64,000 nucleotides of DNA from JBPYFK01 sp051984675 (GCA_051984675.1 JBPYFK010000034.1:1-64000); one strand, 5' to 3'. Positions 26,203 through 35,452 are shown, numbered from the stretch's first letter. Numbers and translations are program-made. The notes: generated by a model not told the origin, from the sequence alone.

Positions 26203-27069
26203 CTACTCCACCCGGACGTACGGCAGCACCGGTAGACCTTGGACTGGCACTCGGATGCGGAAGAGCGCGCCAGCCGCCGGATAGCGGTCCAGATCAGTAT
26301 CGATGCGTGACGTCGTGATGTAGAGCTCCTCCAGCTGCGGTCCACCGAACGTGCATGCGGTGACACGCGGTGCGGGAACGGGGACAACCTCGTCGAGCGT
26401 GCCATTCGGCCGGTAGCGGTGGACCGCCGCACCGCCCCACAGCGCCACCCACAGGCATCCGTCGGCGTCCACCGTCAAACCGTCGGGCGCGCCATGCTCC
26501 TCGGGGATGTGGACCAGCGGCCGACGATGACGGAGTTCAGCCTCGACGTAGTCGAACACGTCGATTCGGCGGGTGGGGGTGTCCACGTAGTACACGGCGG
26601 TTCCGTCCGGGCTCCAATGCAGGCCGTTCGAGATGGTCACGCTGGGAAGGACCGTCGTGACCTCCCCGCGCCCGTCGATGCGGTACAGCGAGCCCGCGCC
26701 CGGGGTCTCGTCGTAGGCCATCGAACCGCAGTAGAACCGGCCGTCCGGGTCACACCCGCCCTCGTTCATGCGGATTCCCGCATCCGCCCAGAGTTCGGGC
26801 AACGCGTGCACGTAGAGCAGGTCATCGTCAGCGAACGCGAAACCGCGCTCGACGGCCACGATCGCGCCGCCGCCCTGGCACGGCCGCAACGCCGCCGCGA
26901 CAGCGCCGACATGGCGCCGGGTGACGCCACCGGAGGGCGCGTCGAGGGTGAGGACGTCGCCGGCGAGCATGTCCACCCAGCGAAGACCGGGCCAGCCCGC
27001 ATACCACACCGGGCCTTCGCCGTGGTGCGCGAGCGGATCAGTGATCTGCTCGACCGTGGAGCCTGTCAT
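26203..27069 (-). CDS. SMP-30/gluconolactonase-family lactonase
   Basis: About 288 residues forming a six-bladed propeller. Metal-site motifs: GEGPVW near residue 19 (Glu ligand), SNGLHWSPDG and GAPDGLTVDADG (Asn and Asp ligands). Typical role: opening of sugar lactones to aldonic acids. Last gene of a four-gene minus-strand operon with a symporter. The ATG at 27069 overlaps the preceding stop (ATGA), which fixes the start. Confidence 0.85.
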   Translation of the reverse strand: MTGSTVEQITDPLAHHGEGPVWYAGWPGLRWVDMLAGDVLTLDAPSGGVTRRHVGAVAAALRPCQGGGAIVAVERGFAFADDDLLYVHALPELWADAGIRMNEGGCDPDGRFYCGSMAYDETPGAGSLYRIDGRGEVTTVLPSVTISNGLHWSPDGTAVYYVDTPTRRIDVFDYVEAELRHRRPLVHIPEEHGAPDGLTVDADGCLWVALWGGAAVHRYRPNGTLDEVVPVPAPRVTACTFGGPQLEELYITTSRIDTDLDRYPAAGALFRIRVPVQGLPVLPYVRVE

Positions 27070-28070
27070 CGCACGAACTCCCCCGCAGGTGTGTGCCATT
27101 GTGGCACGGCCAGGTCGGCTACCGGCAAGTCGGAGGCTTTCGCGCCGGGAGCGAGCCGCCGCAGCAGGTCGAGCCCGATCTGCGCGCGGCGCACGCGTTC
27201 CCTCCCGAGCGCGACCGTGGTCGGCGTGAGGTGCAGGCCACTGGGATAGACGTTCGGAGCGTTGCGCAAGCCGAACTTGAGGTAGACGGGGGCGGCCACC
27301 CGGACGATCTCGGCGATCTCGTAGTGGCGGACGAAACCGCCCAGGTCATCCGGTGATTCGACGTAGACGTCCAGCGGAAGCTCGGTCGCCGCGCGGATCG
27401 CGGCGAGCTGGCCGATGGTGAGGTCGGTCGGCACGTTGTAGGTGTCCGCGCCCAGGTCCTCGGCCAGCCGCACCGAAGCCGGGTTCGCGAGGCCCATTTG
27501 GACACTGATCTTGAATCGCATCTCCGGCGGGAGGTCACCGGTGGAGCGCATGCGCGCCGCCACCGACAGGACGCCGAGGTCGGTGATGAGAACGCTGCGG
27601 ATGCCCGCTTCCGCTGTCCGGCGGATGTCCTCCAGATTGTGCACAAGCTGCTCGGTCCCGCGCGCCTGCCCCACCACGAATCCGGCGGCGGGAGCACCCG
27701 CCATCGCACCGGTGTCCCATCCGGCCAGCGGGCGGGAGAACAGGCTCACCTCGATTCCGCGGTCCGCCGCCATCGTGGCCATGGCGCGCAGCTCGTCGTC
27801 GGTGAGCAACAGCCCACCGCTGCCTTGGGAAACGCGGTGAACCCGCACACCCCGCGCGTCGGCCTCCGCGAGTACCGCCTCCAGGACGTCGGGGCCCTCA
27901 ACGCTGGGAATCTCGACGCGGTACTGGGTACCGTCGGGGAACCGTTTCGCGCTGGTGGCACCCTGCTCACCGTCTCCGCCCGGAAGTCCCTGTGCTCGAA
28001 GGAAGTCCCGTGTGTCCCGCACGTTTGGCCCAGTCCTCTCTGCTTGCTGGTCCTCTCTGCTCGCCGACAC
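27066..28070 (-). CDS. U32-peptidase-like TIM-barrel protein
   Basis: About 334 residues, GTG start. The sequence (QYRVEIPSVEGPDVLEAVLAEA, VHRVSQGSGGLLLTDDELRAM, TAEAGIRSVLITDLGVLSVAARM, DTYNVPTDLTIGQLAAIRAA) has the alternating pattern of a TIM barrel and resembles proteins annotated as U32-family peptidases. The HGALC-type segment of bona fide U32 enzymes is not seen, so a peptidase function is doubtful. In this operon an aldolase- or dehydratase-like step in sugar-acid breakdown is possible but unproven. Confidence 0.55.
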   Translation of the reverse strand: MSASREDQQAERTGPNVRDTRDFLRAQGLPGGDGEQGATSAKRFPDGTQYRVEIPSVEGPDVLEAVLAEADARGVRVHRVSQGSGGLLLTDDELRAMATMAADRGIEVSLFSRPLAGWDTGAMAGAPAAGFVVGQARGTEQLVHNLEDIRRTAEAGIRSVLITDLGVLSVAARMRSTGDLPPEMRFKISVQMGLANPASVRLAEDLGADTYNVPTDLTIGQLAAIRAATELPLDVYVESPDDLGGFVRHYEIAEIVRVAAPVYLKFGLRNAPNVYPSGLHLTPTTVALGRERVRRAQIGLDLLRRLAPGAKASDLPVADLAVPQWHTPAGEFVR

Positions 28071-28073
28071 TCG

Positions 28074-28385
28074 CTACTCGCCGCCACGGTGGGGTACCTG
28101 GAGTGGCCGGAGTCTGAGCCAGAGCAGGAAGATCAGGCCGAGCGCCAACATCCCCAGACCGGTCCAGAGGTTGATGTTCACGCCCTGGGCCTTGTGCAGG
28201 GTTTGCTCGCTGGCGAACACACCGGTGCCGCCGACCAGCAGGCCATAGAAAGTGAACAGTCCACCGATCACCGTGCGCACGTCGAACAGTCGCCGGGCGG
28301 TCCCGGACCGCTCTTCCAGTGCGGTGACATCCGACGAGGGCCGACCGGTGGTGCCGGGGGTGGTCATCGCGGTGTCGTCCTGCAT
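28074..28385 (-). CDS. Small two-helix membrane protein linked to symporter
   Basis: About 103 residues. Polar N-terminal 35 residues, then two membrane segments (VIGGLFTFYGLLVGGTGVF and LWTGLGMLALGLIFLLWL). It lies 14 bases after the symporter and 3 bases before the next gene, so it is part of the operon. It may be an accessory subunit of the symporter. No biochemical function is known. Confidence 0.7.
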   Translation of the reverse strand: MQDDTAMTTPGTTGRPSSDVTALEERSGTARRLFDVRTVIGGLFTFYGLLVGGTGVFASEQTLHKAQGVNINLWTGLGMLALGLIFLLWLRLRPLQVPHRGGE

Positions 28386-28399
28386 GTCAACTCACCTCC

Positions 28400-30052
28400 T
28401 CACACACTGAACGGGACGTAGCACAGCGCGGCCAGCACGAGCGCGGACCAACCCAGCAACGCGGGCTTGCGGTACCAGGCCAGATCACCGGGTTCCGTCA
28501 CACCCGGATCGCGGGCCGCCGACCGCGTGTAGACCAGGCCCGCGAGCGCGGAATCCGGCTTCGGCGTGGTGGCCAGCGAGATCGGGATGCTCACGCCCGC
28601 GTCGACCACGAACGCGATCACCGAGCCCATCATGTTCGCACCCTGGTCCGCACTGATCGGCACGATTCCCAGCTTGTACATCGTGTAGAACACGATCGGT
28701 GCGACAGTTCCGGCCAGCAGTCCCCAGAATCCCGCCTGCGGCGTCATACGTTTCCAGAAAAGGGCGAGGATGAACGTGGCGAACAGCGGGACGTTGAAGA
28801 ACGAGAACAGCGTCTGGAGATAGTCCATGAGATCGCTGAACGCCGCCGCGATGAACGCGGTGCCCATCCCGATCACGACTCCGACCACTGTGATCACGCG
28901 GCCCACCCGGAGGTAGTGCGCGTCGGGCAGGTTCGGTCGGATGTGGGACTGCCAGATGTCGGTGGTGAAGACCGTGTTGAAGCTGGAGATGTTCGCGGCC
29001 ATACCCGCCATGAAGGACGCCATCAGGCCGGTGACGGCCAGTCCCAGCACACCGTTGGGGAGCAGATCCCGCATCAGCAACGGGATCGCGTCGTTGTACT
29101 CGACGGCCTTGCCCAACGTCGGTTCGACGATCAGGGCGATGATGCCGGGAATCACCACGATGGCGGGAATGAACATCTTCGGAAACGCGGCGATCAGCGG
29201 GGTCCGTCGGGCGGCGGAGAGATTCTTGGCCGACAGCGACCGTTGCACCTCGGCGAAGTTCGTTGTCCAGTACCCGAACGAGACCGCGAATCCGAGTCCG
29301 AGGGTTATCGTCAACCAGTTGGCCCCGAGCGGATTGTGCTCCCCGAAGCCCGTTCCGCCCCACGCGGTCAGGAACTGCGATCCCTGCGAACTCGTGGCCT
29401 TCGCGATCAGGCCCGACACGCCGCCGACGCGCATCAAGCCCAGGACGGTGAGCGGGATCAGCGCGGCGACGATCACGAAGAACTGCAGCACCTCGTTGTA
29501 GATCGCGGAGGAGAGCCCCCCGATGACGATGTAGGCCAGCACGAACAGTCCGGCGGTGAAGATCGACAGCGGTAACGGCCAACCCAGCAGCGCGCGTAAC
29601 ACGATCGCGAGGGCATACAGGTTGACCCCCGCGATGAGAATCGAGGCGACCGCGAAGATGACCGAGCTCAGCAGGTGCGAGGATCTGCTGAACCGCAGCA
29701 GCAGGAACTCGGGAACGCTGCGCACTTTCGAGTTGTAGTAGAACGGCATCATCACCAGGCCGAGGAACACCATCGCCGGTATCGCCCCGATCAGGTACCA
29801 GTGCACGGTGTAGGCACCGTACTTCGCACCGTTCGCGGCCATGCCGAGAATCTCGGTCGCGCCCAGGTTCGCCGAGACGAACGCCAGACCTGTCACCCAG
29901 GCCGGCAGCGACCGCCCGGACAGGAAGAAGTCCAGGCTGGTGTTCACACTTCGCTTCGCCGCGAAAGCGATCCCCAGCACCACCGCGAAGTAGCTGGCCA
30001 GGATCAGGTAGTCGATCGGGCTCAGCGAGAGGCGAAGTCCGTCCACTGTCAT
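28400..30052 (-). CDS. Sodium:solute symporter (SSS family)
   Basis: About 550 residues with 13-14 membrane helices. SSS features: FFLSGRSLPAWVTGLAFVSANLGATEILGMAANGAKYG near the N-terminus (the region that lines the sodium and substrate site), and a long C-terminal extension. Close in pattern to SglT/sugar symporters. First gene of the operon with the lactonase; imports a sugar, polyol or sugar acid with Na+. The ATG follows GAGAAGGGGC. A TGTTCTCGAACA operator-like site lies 62 bases upstream. Confidence 0.85.
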   Translation of the reverse strand: MTVDGLRLSLSPIDYLILASYFAVVLGIAFAAKRSVNTSLDFFLSGRSLPAWVTGLAFVSANLGATEILGMAANGAKYGAYTVHWYLIGAIPAMVFLGLVMMPFYYNSKVRSVPEFLLLRFSRSSHLLSSVIFAVASILIAGVNLYALAIVLRALLGWPLPLSIFTAGLFVLAYIVIGGLSSAIYNEVLQFFVIVAALIPLTVLGLMRVGGVSGLIAKATSSQGSQFLTAWGGTGFGEHNPLGANWLTITLGLGFAVSFGYWTTNFAEVQRSLSAKNLSAARRTPLIAAFPKMFIPAIVVIPGIIALIVEPTLGKAVEYNDAIPLLMRDLLPNGVLGLAVTGLMASFMAGMAANISSFNTVFTTDIWQSHIRPNLPDAHYLRVGRVITVVGVVIGMGTAFIAAAFSDLMDYLQTLFSFFNVPLFATFILALFWKRMTPQAGFWGLLAGTVAPIVFYTMYKLGIVPISADQGANMMGSVIAFVVDAGVSIPISLATTPKPDSALAGLVYTRSAARDPGVTEPGDLAWYRKPALLGWSALVLAALCYVPFSV

Positions 30053-30113
30053 GCCCCTTCTCGCTCGTGCCAGCGGAACCGATTCCTCGGACGCCGTTCG
30101 GCGGGCCGGACGT

Positions 30114-30125
30114 TGTTCGAGAACA
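30114..30125. promoter_or_regulatory. TGTTCTCGAACA palindrome, site A
   Basis: Read on the minus strand: TGTTC, centre TC, GAACA. Flanks extend the match to site B (32731-32742) to 17 of 18 bases (TA before, WCGT after). It lies between the semialdehyde dehydrogenase gene and the symporter gene, upstream of the latter. Probable operator for the nearby IclR regulator. Confidence 0.6.
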
Positions 30126-30166
30126 TACGGCAGCTGGGTACCAAGGTCAAGGTCCGTAAAGCTGTC

Positions 30167-31630
30167 CTACGTCGCTTGCTCCGGCAGTTCGAGTCGCCCG
30201 TTCACCCGGCGCGGAACCCGCAGTGGATTGCCGTCCCGCACCGCCTCCGGCAACGCCACGGCGGGCGCGTTCTGGAAGCACACGGGGCGCAGGAAACGCT
30301 GGATCGACGCGGTGCCAACGGACGTCGTCGTCACACTCGTAGTCGCCGGATACGGCCCGCCGTGCTGCATCGCGTAACTGACGCTGACACCGGTCGGCCA
30401 TCCGTTCCACACCAGGCGCCCCGCACGTTGCGCCAATTCCCGATACAGCGCCGACACGATCGGTTCGCCGTCCTGTCCCTGCACCGTCGCAGTGAGCTCG
30501 CCCGCGAACAACCGGCACGCCGCCAGCAGCTCGTCCTCGCTGCTGTAACTGACCAGGAGGGATACCGGTCCGAAGCACTCGGCGACCAGGGATTCGCGGT
30601 TCTCCCGCAGTTCCTTGACCGTAGTGCGGAGCAAGGACGGGCTCACACCGGTCGCACCGTACTGGCCCTCGGCGAGCACCCGTATCGCCGGATGACCAGC
30701 GAGCTCCTGTAGTCCACTGTGGAATCCGCGGGCGATCCGCTCGTTCAGCATCGGCGCGGCCTCGCACGCGTCGACCGCGCTGACGAGCGCCTCTTCGAAG
30801 GTTGCTACCGCCTCCTTCGGCACGAACAGGAAGCCAGGTTTGGTGCAGAACTGGCCCACTCCCAAAGCGAACGAGTTCAGAAACCCTTCGGCGATCTCGT
30901 TCGGTCGTTCCGCTGCCGCCCGAGCCGTGACGAACGCTGGGTTCACACTGCCCATTTCCGCGTAGAACGGGATGGGCTCCGGGCGCGAGGAGGCCAGGTC
31001 GAACAACAGCCGCCCGGTGTGCTGAGAGCCGGTGAAGGCGCCTGCCCGCACTCGCGGATCGCCCAGTGCAGCGCGACCGGTCGCATCACCGCTGATCAGC
31101 GCGAACGTGCCGGACGGCGCGTCTTGCGCCCGCAGCGCGGTGCGCACGATCTCGCCGGTGCGCTGGGACAGCTCGGGGTGTCCGGGATGAGCCTTCAGGA
31201 CCACCGGGCACCCTGCTGCCAGCGCTGAGGCCGTGTCCCCGCCGGCCACGCTGAAGGCGAACGGGAAGTTGCTGGCCGCGAACACCACGGCCGGTCCCAG
31301 CGGCAGCAACACGCGACGCAGGTCCGGGCGCGGACCGGTCGGCCAGCCGTCGTCGGGCGTATCGACGGTGACGGCGAGGTACGACCCCTCCTCGAGCACC
31401 TCCGCGAACAGGCGGAGTTGGAAGGTCGTCCGGACCAGCTCGCCGCGCAACCTCGGTTCCGGCAGATGCGACTCCTGCTGCGCCAGCGGAATCAGTTCAC
31501 CCGCAGCGGCGTCCAACGCATCGGCCACACCGCGCAGCAGCTCCGCCCGCTGGGCGGGGCGCAGCTCCGCGAGCGGCTGGCTGGCCTGCTCCGCCGCGTT
31601 TAGTACCGCGTCCAGATCCTGCTCGGTCAT
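30167..31630 (-). CDS. Alpha-ketoglutarate-semialdehyde dehydrogenase (NADP+ aldehyde dehydrogenase)
   Basis: About 487 residues, aldehyde dehydrogenase superfamily. Visible: cofactor region VVFAASNFPFAFSVAGGD, catalytic Glu in PFYAEMGSVNP, catalytic Cys in GVGQFCTKPG. This QFCTKPG form and the ASNFPFAF motif mark the type that oxidises alpha-ketoglutarate semialdehyde to alpha-ketoglutarate at the end of non-phosphorylating sugar and sugar-acid pathways. The ATG follows GAGGAG; five extra codons upstream are rejected. Second gene after the zinc dehydrogenase. Confidence 0.8.
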   Translation of the reverse strand: MTEQDLDAVLNAAEQASQPLAELRPAQRAELLRGVADALDAAAGELIPLAQQESHLPEPRLRGELVRTTFQLRLFAEVLEEGSYLAVTVDTPDDGWPTGPRPDLRRVLLPLGPAVVFAASNFPFAFSVAGGDTASALAAGCPVVLKAHPGHPELSQRTGEIVRTALRAQDAPSGTFALISGDATGRAALGDPRVRAGAFTGSQHTGRLLFDLASSRPEPIPFYAEMGSVNPAFVTARAAAERPNEIAEGFLNSFALGVGQFCTKPGFLFVPKEAVATFEEALVSAVDACEAAPMLNERIARGFHSGLQELAGHPAIRVLAEGQYGATGVSPSLLRTTVKELRENRESLVAECFGPVSLLVSYSSEDELLAACRLFAGELTATVQGQDGEPIVSALYRELAQRAGRLVWNGWPTGVSVSYAMQHGGPYPATTSVTTTSVGTASIQRFLRPVCFQNAPAVALPEAVRDGNPLRVPRRVNGRLELPEQAT

Positions 31631-31663
31631 CGAGACTCCTCGCAATCGGGTGCGGGTAGCACG

Positions 31664-32701
31664 TCAGGGGTGCAGCAGCACCTTGATAGTCCGCTCGCGT
31701 TCCTCCACGAGGATGCGCAGCGCTTCACCGGCGTCCTCCAGATCGAGGGTCCGGCTGATGATGCGGGTGGGGTCGAGCACTCCCGCGGCGAATGCCTGGA
31801 CAGCGTGCGTCCACGCACGCGATGGGGCGCCGAACACCGTCTGCACCGTGATCTGGGACAGCACGAGGTGCGCCGCCGACGGCGGCTGCTGGTCGTCGGC
31901 CGGAATCCCGGTGAGCACGACCCGCCCTCCCCGCCGGGCCAGCCGAATGGCCATATCGGCTGTGCCGGGGGCACCCGCTGCTTCCAGTACGGCGTCGAAC
32001 CGCCCGGACCATCGCTGGGCCTCCGCAGCCGTGACCAGCCGTGTGGCGCCGCAGGATTCGGCGACTTCGGCCCGGTCGCGGCGGCGGTCCACGACGACGA
32101 TCTCGACCGGAGACACCGCCGAGAGCAGCTGTGTCGCGAGTAGACCCAGGCTGCCACCGCCCACCACCGCGACGCGCTCACCCGGAACGACCGACAGCTT
32201 CAAGCAGGCCGCCGCGACGCAGGCCGCGGGTTCCAGCACTGCCGCCGAACGCAGATCGGCCCCGTCCGGCAGGACGTGCAGCAGTCGTGCCGGCAGGGTC
32301 AGGTAGTCCGCCCAGGCTCCGGGCTGCGTAAACCCCGTCTCGTCGTAGTCGGCATCGCACAGGTTCGTCTCGCCACGGCGGCATGCGTCGCAGACCCGGC
32401 ACGCCCGAAAACCCTCGCCGACCACCGGTTTTCCGACGAGGTCGGCGGTCACACCGGTACCGACCCCGACCACGGTCCCCGACCACTCGTGTCCGGGAAC
32501 GATCGGGTAGCGCACAAACCCCGCAGGGCGTCCGCCGGTGAAGACCTCACGGTCAGAGCCACAGATCCCGCTCCATGCCACGCGAACGAGAGCCTCCCCG
32601 GGACCGGGTTCCGCCGGCTCCACCGACGTGACCCGCAAACTGCCCGGCCTGTCGATCGTCACGGCACGCGGCGTCACGGGATCTCCCTGGGTGATCTTCA
32701 T
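31664..32701 (-). CDS. Zinc-dependent alcohol/polyol dehydrogenase
   Basis: About 345 residues, medium-chain dehydrogenase family. Catalytic zinc site: ICGSD (Cys) and GHEW (His-Glu). Structural zinc site: four cysteines in CRVCDACRRGETNLC. Rossmann motif VAVVGGGSLGLLA. Oxidises a sugar or polyol with NAD(P)+. First gene of the two-gene operon with the semialdehyde dehydrogenase. The ATG encoding MKITQGDP follows GGAAGGG; the longer frame to 32743 would run through the operator-like palindrome and is rejected. Confidence 0.85.
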   Translation of the reverse strand: MKITQGDPVTPRAVTIDRPGSLRVTSVEPAEPGPGEALVRVAWSGICGSDREVFTGGRPAGFVRYPIVPGHEWSGTVVGVGTGVTADLVGKPVVGEGFRACRVCDACRRGETNLCDADYDETGFTQPGAWADYLTLPARLLHVLPDGADLRSAAVLEPAACVAAACLKLSVVPGERVAVVGGGSLGLLATQLLSAVSPVEIVVVDRRRDRAEVAESCGATRLVTAAEAQRWSGRFDAVLEAAGAPGTADMAIRLARRGGRVVLTGIPADDQQPPSAAHLVLSQITVQTVFGAPSRAWTHAVQAFAAGVLDPTRIISRTLDLEDAGEALRILVEERERTIKVLLHP

Positions 32702-32730
32702 CGGCCCTTCCCGTTCGACATGCCGTACGA

Positions 32731-32742
32731 TGTTCGAGAACA
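32731..32742. promoter_or_regulatory. TGTTCTCGAACA palindrome, site B
   Basis: Same palindrome as site A, 30 bases before the zinc dehydrogenase start and about 125 bases before the divergent IclR gene. Position over the expected promoter suggests direct control. Confidence 0.6.
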
Positions 32743-32866
32743 TAGGCCGAGTCGCCCGACGGGGTCAAGGAAGCCGACCATGGGAGCCGATACGGGCGCA
32801 CATCCGTCACCCGTACACTGTTTGACATATCGGACAAGTTTCGCTGGCGACCTGCGGAGGAACCTG

Positions 32867-33631
32867 GTGGCACGAGCGGTACCCGCCGTCGAAAGAGCGT
32901 TCGACCTGCTCGAACTGTTCCTGGAGGACGCCGAACTGAGCCCCCCGGAGATCACCGCCAAGCTCGGCCTCCCCCGCACGACCGTGCACGAGCTCGTCGG
33001 CACGCTCAGCGCACGCGGCTACCTGACCCCCACCAACGAGGACCGCACCCGTTTCCGGCTCGGCGTGCGCAGCTTCCACCTCGGCGCTGCCTACGCCGAG
33101 CGCCTGGATCTCGCGCGCGAGGGGCAGGCGATCGCCGAAGAGATCGCCCAGCAGTGCGACGAGACGGTCCACATCGGTGTCCTGGACGACACGGACGTGT
33201 ACTACATCGCCAAAGTCGACAGCACCCATCCGGTCCGCATGGTCTCGGCCGTCGGGAAGCGCCTTCCCGCCCACTGCACGGCGGTCGGCAAAGCTCTGCT
33301 CGCCTGCCTGCCCAAGGCCCGCTTCACCGAGCTCTACCCCAGCGCGCGCCTGACCGCGATGACCGGCAACAGCATCTCCACGCGCAAGGCGCTGCGGCAG
33401 GAACTCGACCAGATCATCGCGAACCACGGACTCGCCCGGGAATACTGCGAGTCCAACGAGGCCGTTGCCTGCGTGGCCGCGCCGGTGCGGGATCGGACCG
33501 GCACGGTCACGGCCGCGATGAGCATCGCCGTCCCCATCCTGCGTTGGAACGACGACGTCGAAGCCAGTCTCAGCGACCTCGTGCGCAAGGGTGCGGCAGC
33601 TTTCTCCGAGCGTCTGGGCTACCGGCCATAG
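32867..33631 (+). CDS. IclR-family transcriptional regulator
   Basis: About 254 residues. N-terminal winged helix-turn-helix (about 5-65: AVERAFDLLELF, LSPPEITAKLGLPRTTVHELVGTL), C-terminal GAF-like effector domain (ETVHIGVLDDTDVYYIAKVDS, PAHCTAVGKALLA, YCESNEAVACVAAPV). Divergent from the zinc dehydrogenase operon and the best candidate to bind the two TGTTCTCGAACA sites. The GTG start at 32867 follows CGGAGGAA; upstream in-frame sequence overlaps the divergent gene and is rejected. Confidence 0.85.
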   Translation: MARAVPAVERAFDLLELFLEDAELSPPEITAKLGLPRTTVHELVGTLSARGYLTPTNEDRTRFRLGVRSFHLGAAYAERLDLAREGQAIAEEIAQQCDETVHIGVLDDTDVYYIAKVDSTHPVRMVSAVGKRLPAHCTAVGKALLACLPKARFTELYPSARLTAMTGNSISTRKALRQELDQIIANHGLAREYCESNEAVACVAAPVRDRTGTVTAAMSIAVPILRWNDDVEASLSDLVRKGAAAFSERLGYRP

Positions 33632-33676
33632 GGTGTCCCGGTCACGATGGGGCCGCCCAACGGCTGCGGGCCGGCT

Positions 33677-34015
33677 TCAGGCCGCAGGCGCAGCGCCGGT
33701 GGCGTCGCATCGCGCGCCGTTCCGTGCTACCTCGTTCCACTCGCACAGAAGGCGATAACCGCGCATCGTGATCACGACTCGGTGCCCGCGTCGGGCGAAC
33801 AGCCGGTGTGTGTCCACCTCGACGAGGTTGGCAGCCCAGAGTTCGGACAGCGCTTGGCGCAGGCACCCGAACATCTGTCCCCCCACATGCTCGGACCACG
33901 TGTATCCGAGCGCGGGGCCGTTCAGCCCGGTGTGGTACCGCACCTGATCGCGCTGAACCGCGCCGAGGGCCGTGTATCGGTGTGTTGAGAACGCAAGCCG
34001 TGTCATGGTGATCAT
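33677..34015 (-). CDS. Small hypothetical protein, winged-helix-like
   Basis: About 112 residues. The pattern HVGGQMFGCLRQALSELWAANLVEVDTHRLFARRGHRVVITMRGYRLLCEW (helix, helix, beta hairpin, strand) suggests a small winged-helix fold, but no family is recognised. A start at 34015 has AAGGAG only two bases away; the next Met three codons on (34006) has better spacing and may be the true one. It lies beyond the hairpin that ends the mft operon, convergent with IclR. Nothing in the sequence ties it to mycofactocin. Confidence 0.5.
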   Translation of the reverse strand: MITMTRLAFSTHRYTALGAVQRDQVRYHTGLNGPALGYTWSEHVGGQMFGCLRQALSELWAANLVEVDTHRLFARRGHRVVITMRGYRLLCEWNEVARNGARCDATGAAPAA

Positions 34016-34162
34016 CGCTCCTTGAACCGACGCGGGTCCCACGTTAGGGAGGCCGGGCGCACGGGGTAACTCGTCGCGGGTGCGGAAGCACCCTCTGCGT
34101 TCGGGCAGGTGCCGCACCTACCCAAGTGCGTAGCGGTAGGCGACGAGTCGGAAGGATTGACC

Positions 34163-34179
34163 GGGCCGGCGACCGGCCC
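34163..34179 (-). terminator. Hairpin after mftD
   Basis: GGGCCGG and CCGGCCC form a perfect 7-bp stem around CGA, about 43 bases past the mftD stop on the minus strand. Likely end of the mft operon. Confidence 0.45.
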
Positions 34180-34221
34180 CGCCGGCCCAAGGAGCCCGTT
34201 CGCCGGCTGACCGGCGCTGCC

Positions 34222-35394
34222 TCACGCGCGGACGGTACGCGTGAAACCCTCCGGGATGAGCAGATCCTCGGGCACCAGGTCGTGAATCGAGGACCGACCG
34301 AGGCCCAGCAGCGTCGAGTCAATCCCACCGCGCAGGATGTCCAGGACGTTCTGGACACCAGCCTGCCCGCTGGCCGCCAGTCCCCACAGGTAGGCACGGC
34401 CGATCATGACGGCCTTCGCTCCCAACGCCAGCGCCTTGACCACGTCGCTGCCGCGCCGGATTCCCCCGTCGAACAGCACCTCGATCTGGTCGCCGACCGC
34501 ATCCGCGACGGCGGGCAGCATGCGAATGGCGGCCGGTGTGGAGTCGAGGTTGTTGCCGCCGTGATTCGACACCGAAATGGCGCTGACTCCGATGTCGACT
34601 GCTCGTTTCGCGTCGTCGGGGCGGCTGATTCCCTTGATGGCGAACGGACCGTCCCACTGCTCGCGCAACCAGGCCAGGTCCGACCAGGTCGGCGGCGCGG
34701 TGAACATCCACTCTCCGTAGGCACCGAAGAAGGTCGGTGCGGAATCGCCGGGCGGAACGACGTTGGGAGTCGTCAGGTCCGGCATCCCCCCGTGGCGGAC
34801 GAAATCCCACAGCCAGCGCGGCCGCAGCAGCGCCGATGGCGCGAAACGCAGTTTGGCGCGCAGGTTCAGCTTCTCCGGGATCGGTGGGCTGCCCCAGTCC
34901 CGGCCGTGCGAGAACGACCAGTCCAGCGTGACGAACAAGCCCTTCGCTCCGGCCTTCTTGGCACGCTCCAGGCGCTCCACGATCCGGTCCCGATCCCCCA
35001 GCCAGTACATCTGGAAGAACGTCTTCGGGTTTGCCGCCACCACGTCCTCGATCGGCCTGCTCGCGAACGAACTCAGTCCCATGGCCGTGTCCGCGGCAGC
35101 CGCTCCGCGTGCGACCGCGACCTCGCCGTCTGGATGCACGGCCTGCACTCCCGTCGGCGAAATGATCACCGGCAGGGAGATCGACTGATCGAGCACGGTG
35201 GTCGTGAGGTCTCGCTTCGCTGGCAGGTCGGCAACATGCGGAGCGAAGCCGAGCTCGCCGAACGCACTGATGTTGTCATTGAGCGTGAGACCCTGCTCAG
35301 TACCCGCGACGAGCGCCTTGTACACCGGTTTCGGCAGCCGCGTTTTCGCGCGGCGATGCGCCTCGGCCACCGTCTCGAACCACTGCCCAGACAT
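34222..35394 (-). CDS. mftD: Pre-mycofactocin synthase MftD
   Basis: About 390 residues, FMN-dependent alpha-hydroxyacid oxidase fold. Family hallmarks: SLPVIISPTGVQAVHPDGE, GLSSFASRPIEDVV, FQMYWLGDRDRIVERLERA, SHGRDWGSPPIPEKL, FMN/active-site loop ISVSNHGGNNLDSTPAA and LFDGGIRRGSDVVKALALGA. Known role: oxidative deamination of the VY-derived intermediate to give the redox-active dicarbonyl of premycofactocin. Here it is the last gene of the mft operon, after mftF rather than after mftC. The ATG follows GGAGGA. Confidence 0.95.
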   Translation of the reverse strand: MSGQWFETVAEAHRRAKTRLPKPVYKALVAGTEQGLTLNDNISAFGELGFAPHVADLPAKRDLTTTVLDQSISLPVIISPTGVQAVHPDGEVAVARGAAAADTAMGLSSFASRPIEDVVAANPKTFFQMYWLGDRDRIVERLERAKKAGAKGLFVTLDWSFSHGRDWGSPPIPEKLNLRAKLRFAPSALLRPRWLWDFVRHGGMPDLTTPNVVPPGDSAPTFFGAYGEWMFTAPPTWSDLAWLREQWDGPFAIKGISRPDDAKRAVDIGVSAISVSNHGGNNLDSTPAAIRMLPAVADAVGDQIEVLFDGGIRRGSDVVKALALGAKAVMIGRAYLWGLAASGQAGVQNVLDILRGGIDSTLLGLGRSSIHDLVPEDLLIPEGFTRTVRA

Positions 35395-35452
35395 GCGCGA
35401 TCCTCCAGCAATCCATTTCGTCTGTCTATATTGGACTCTCGGATGGTCTTGT

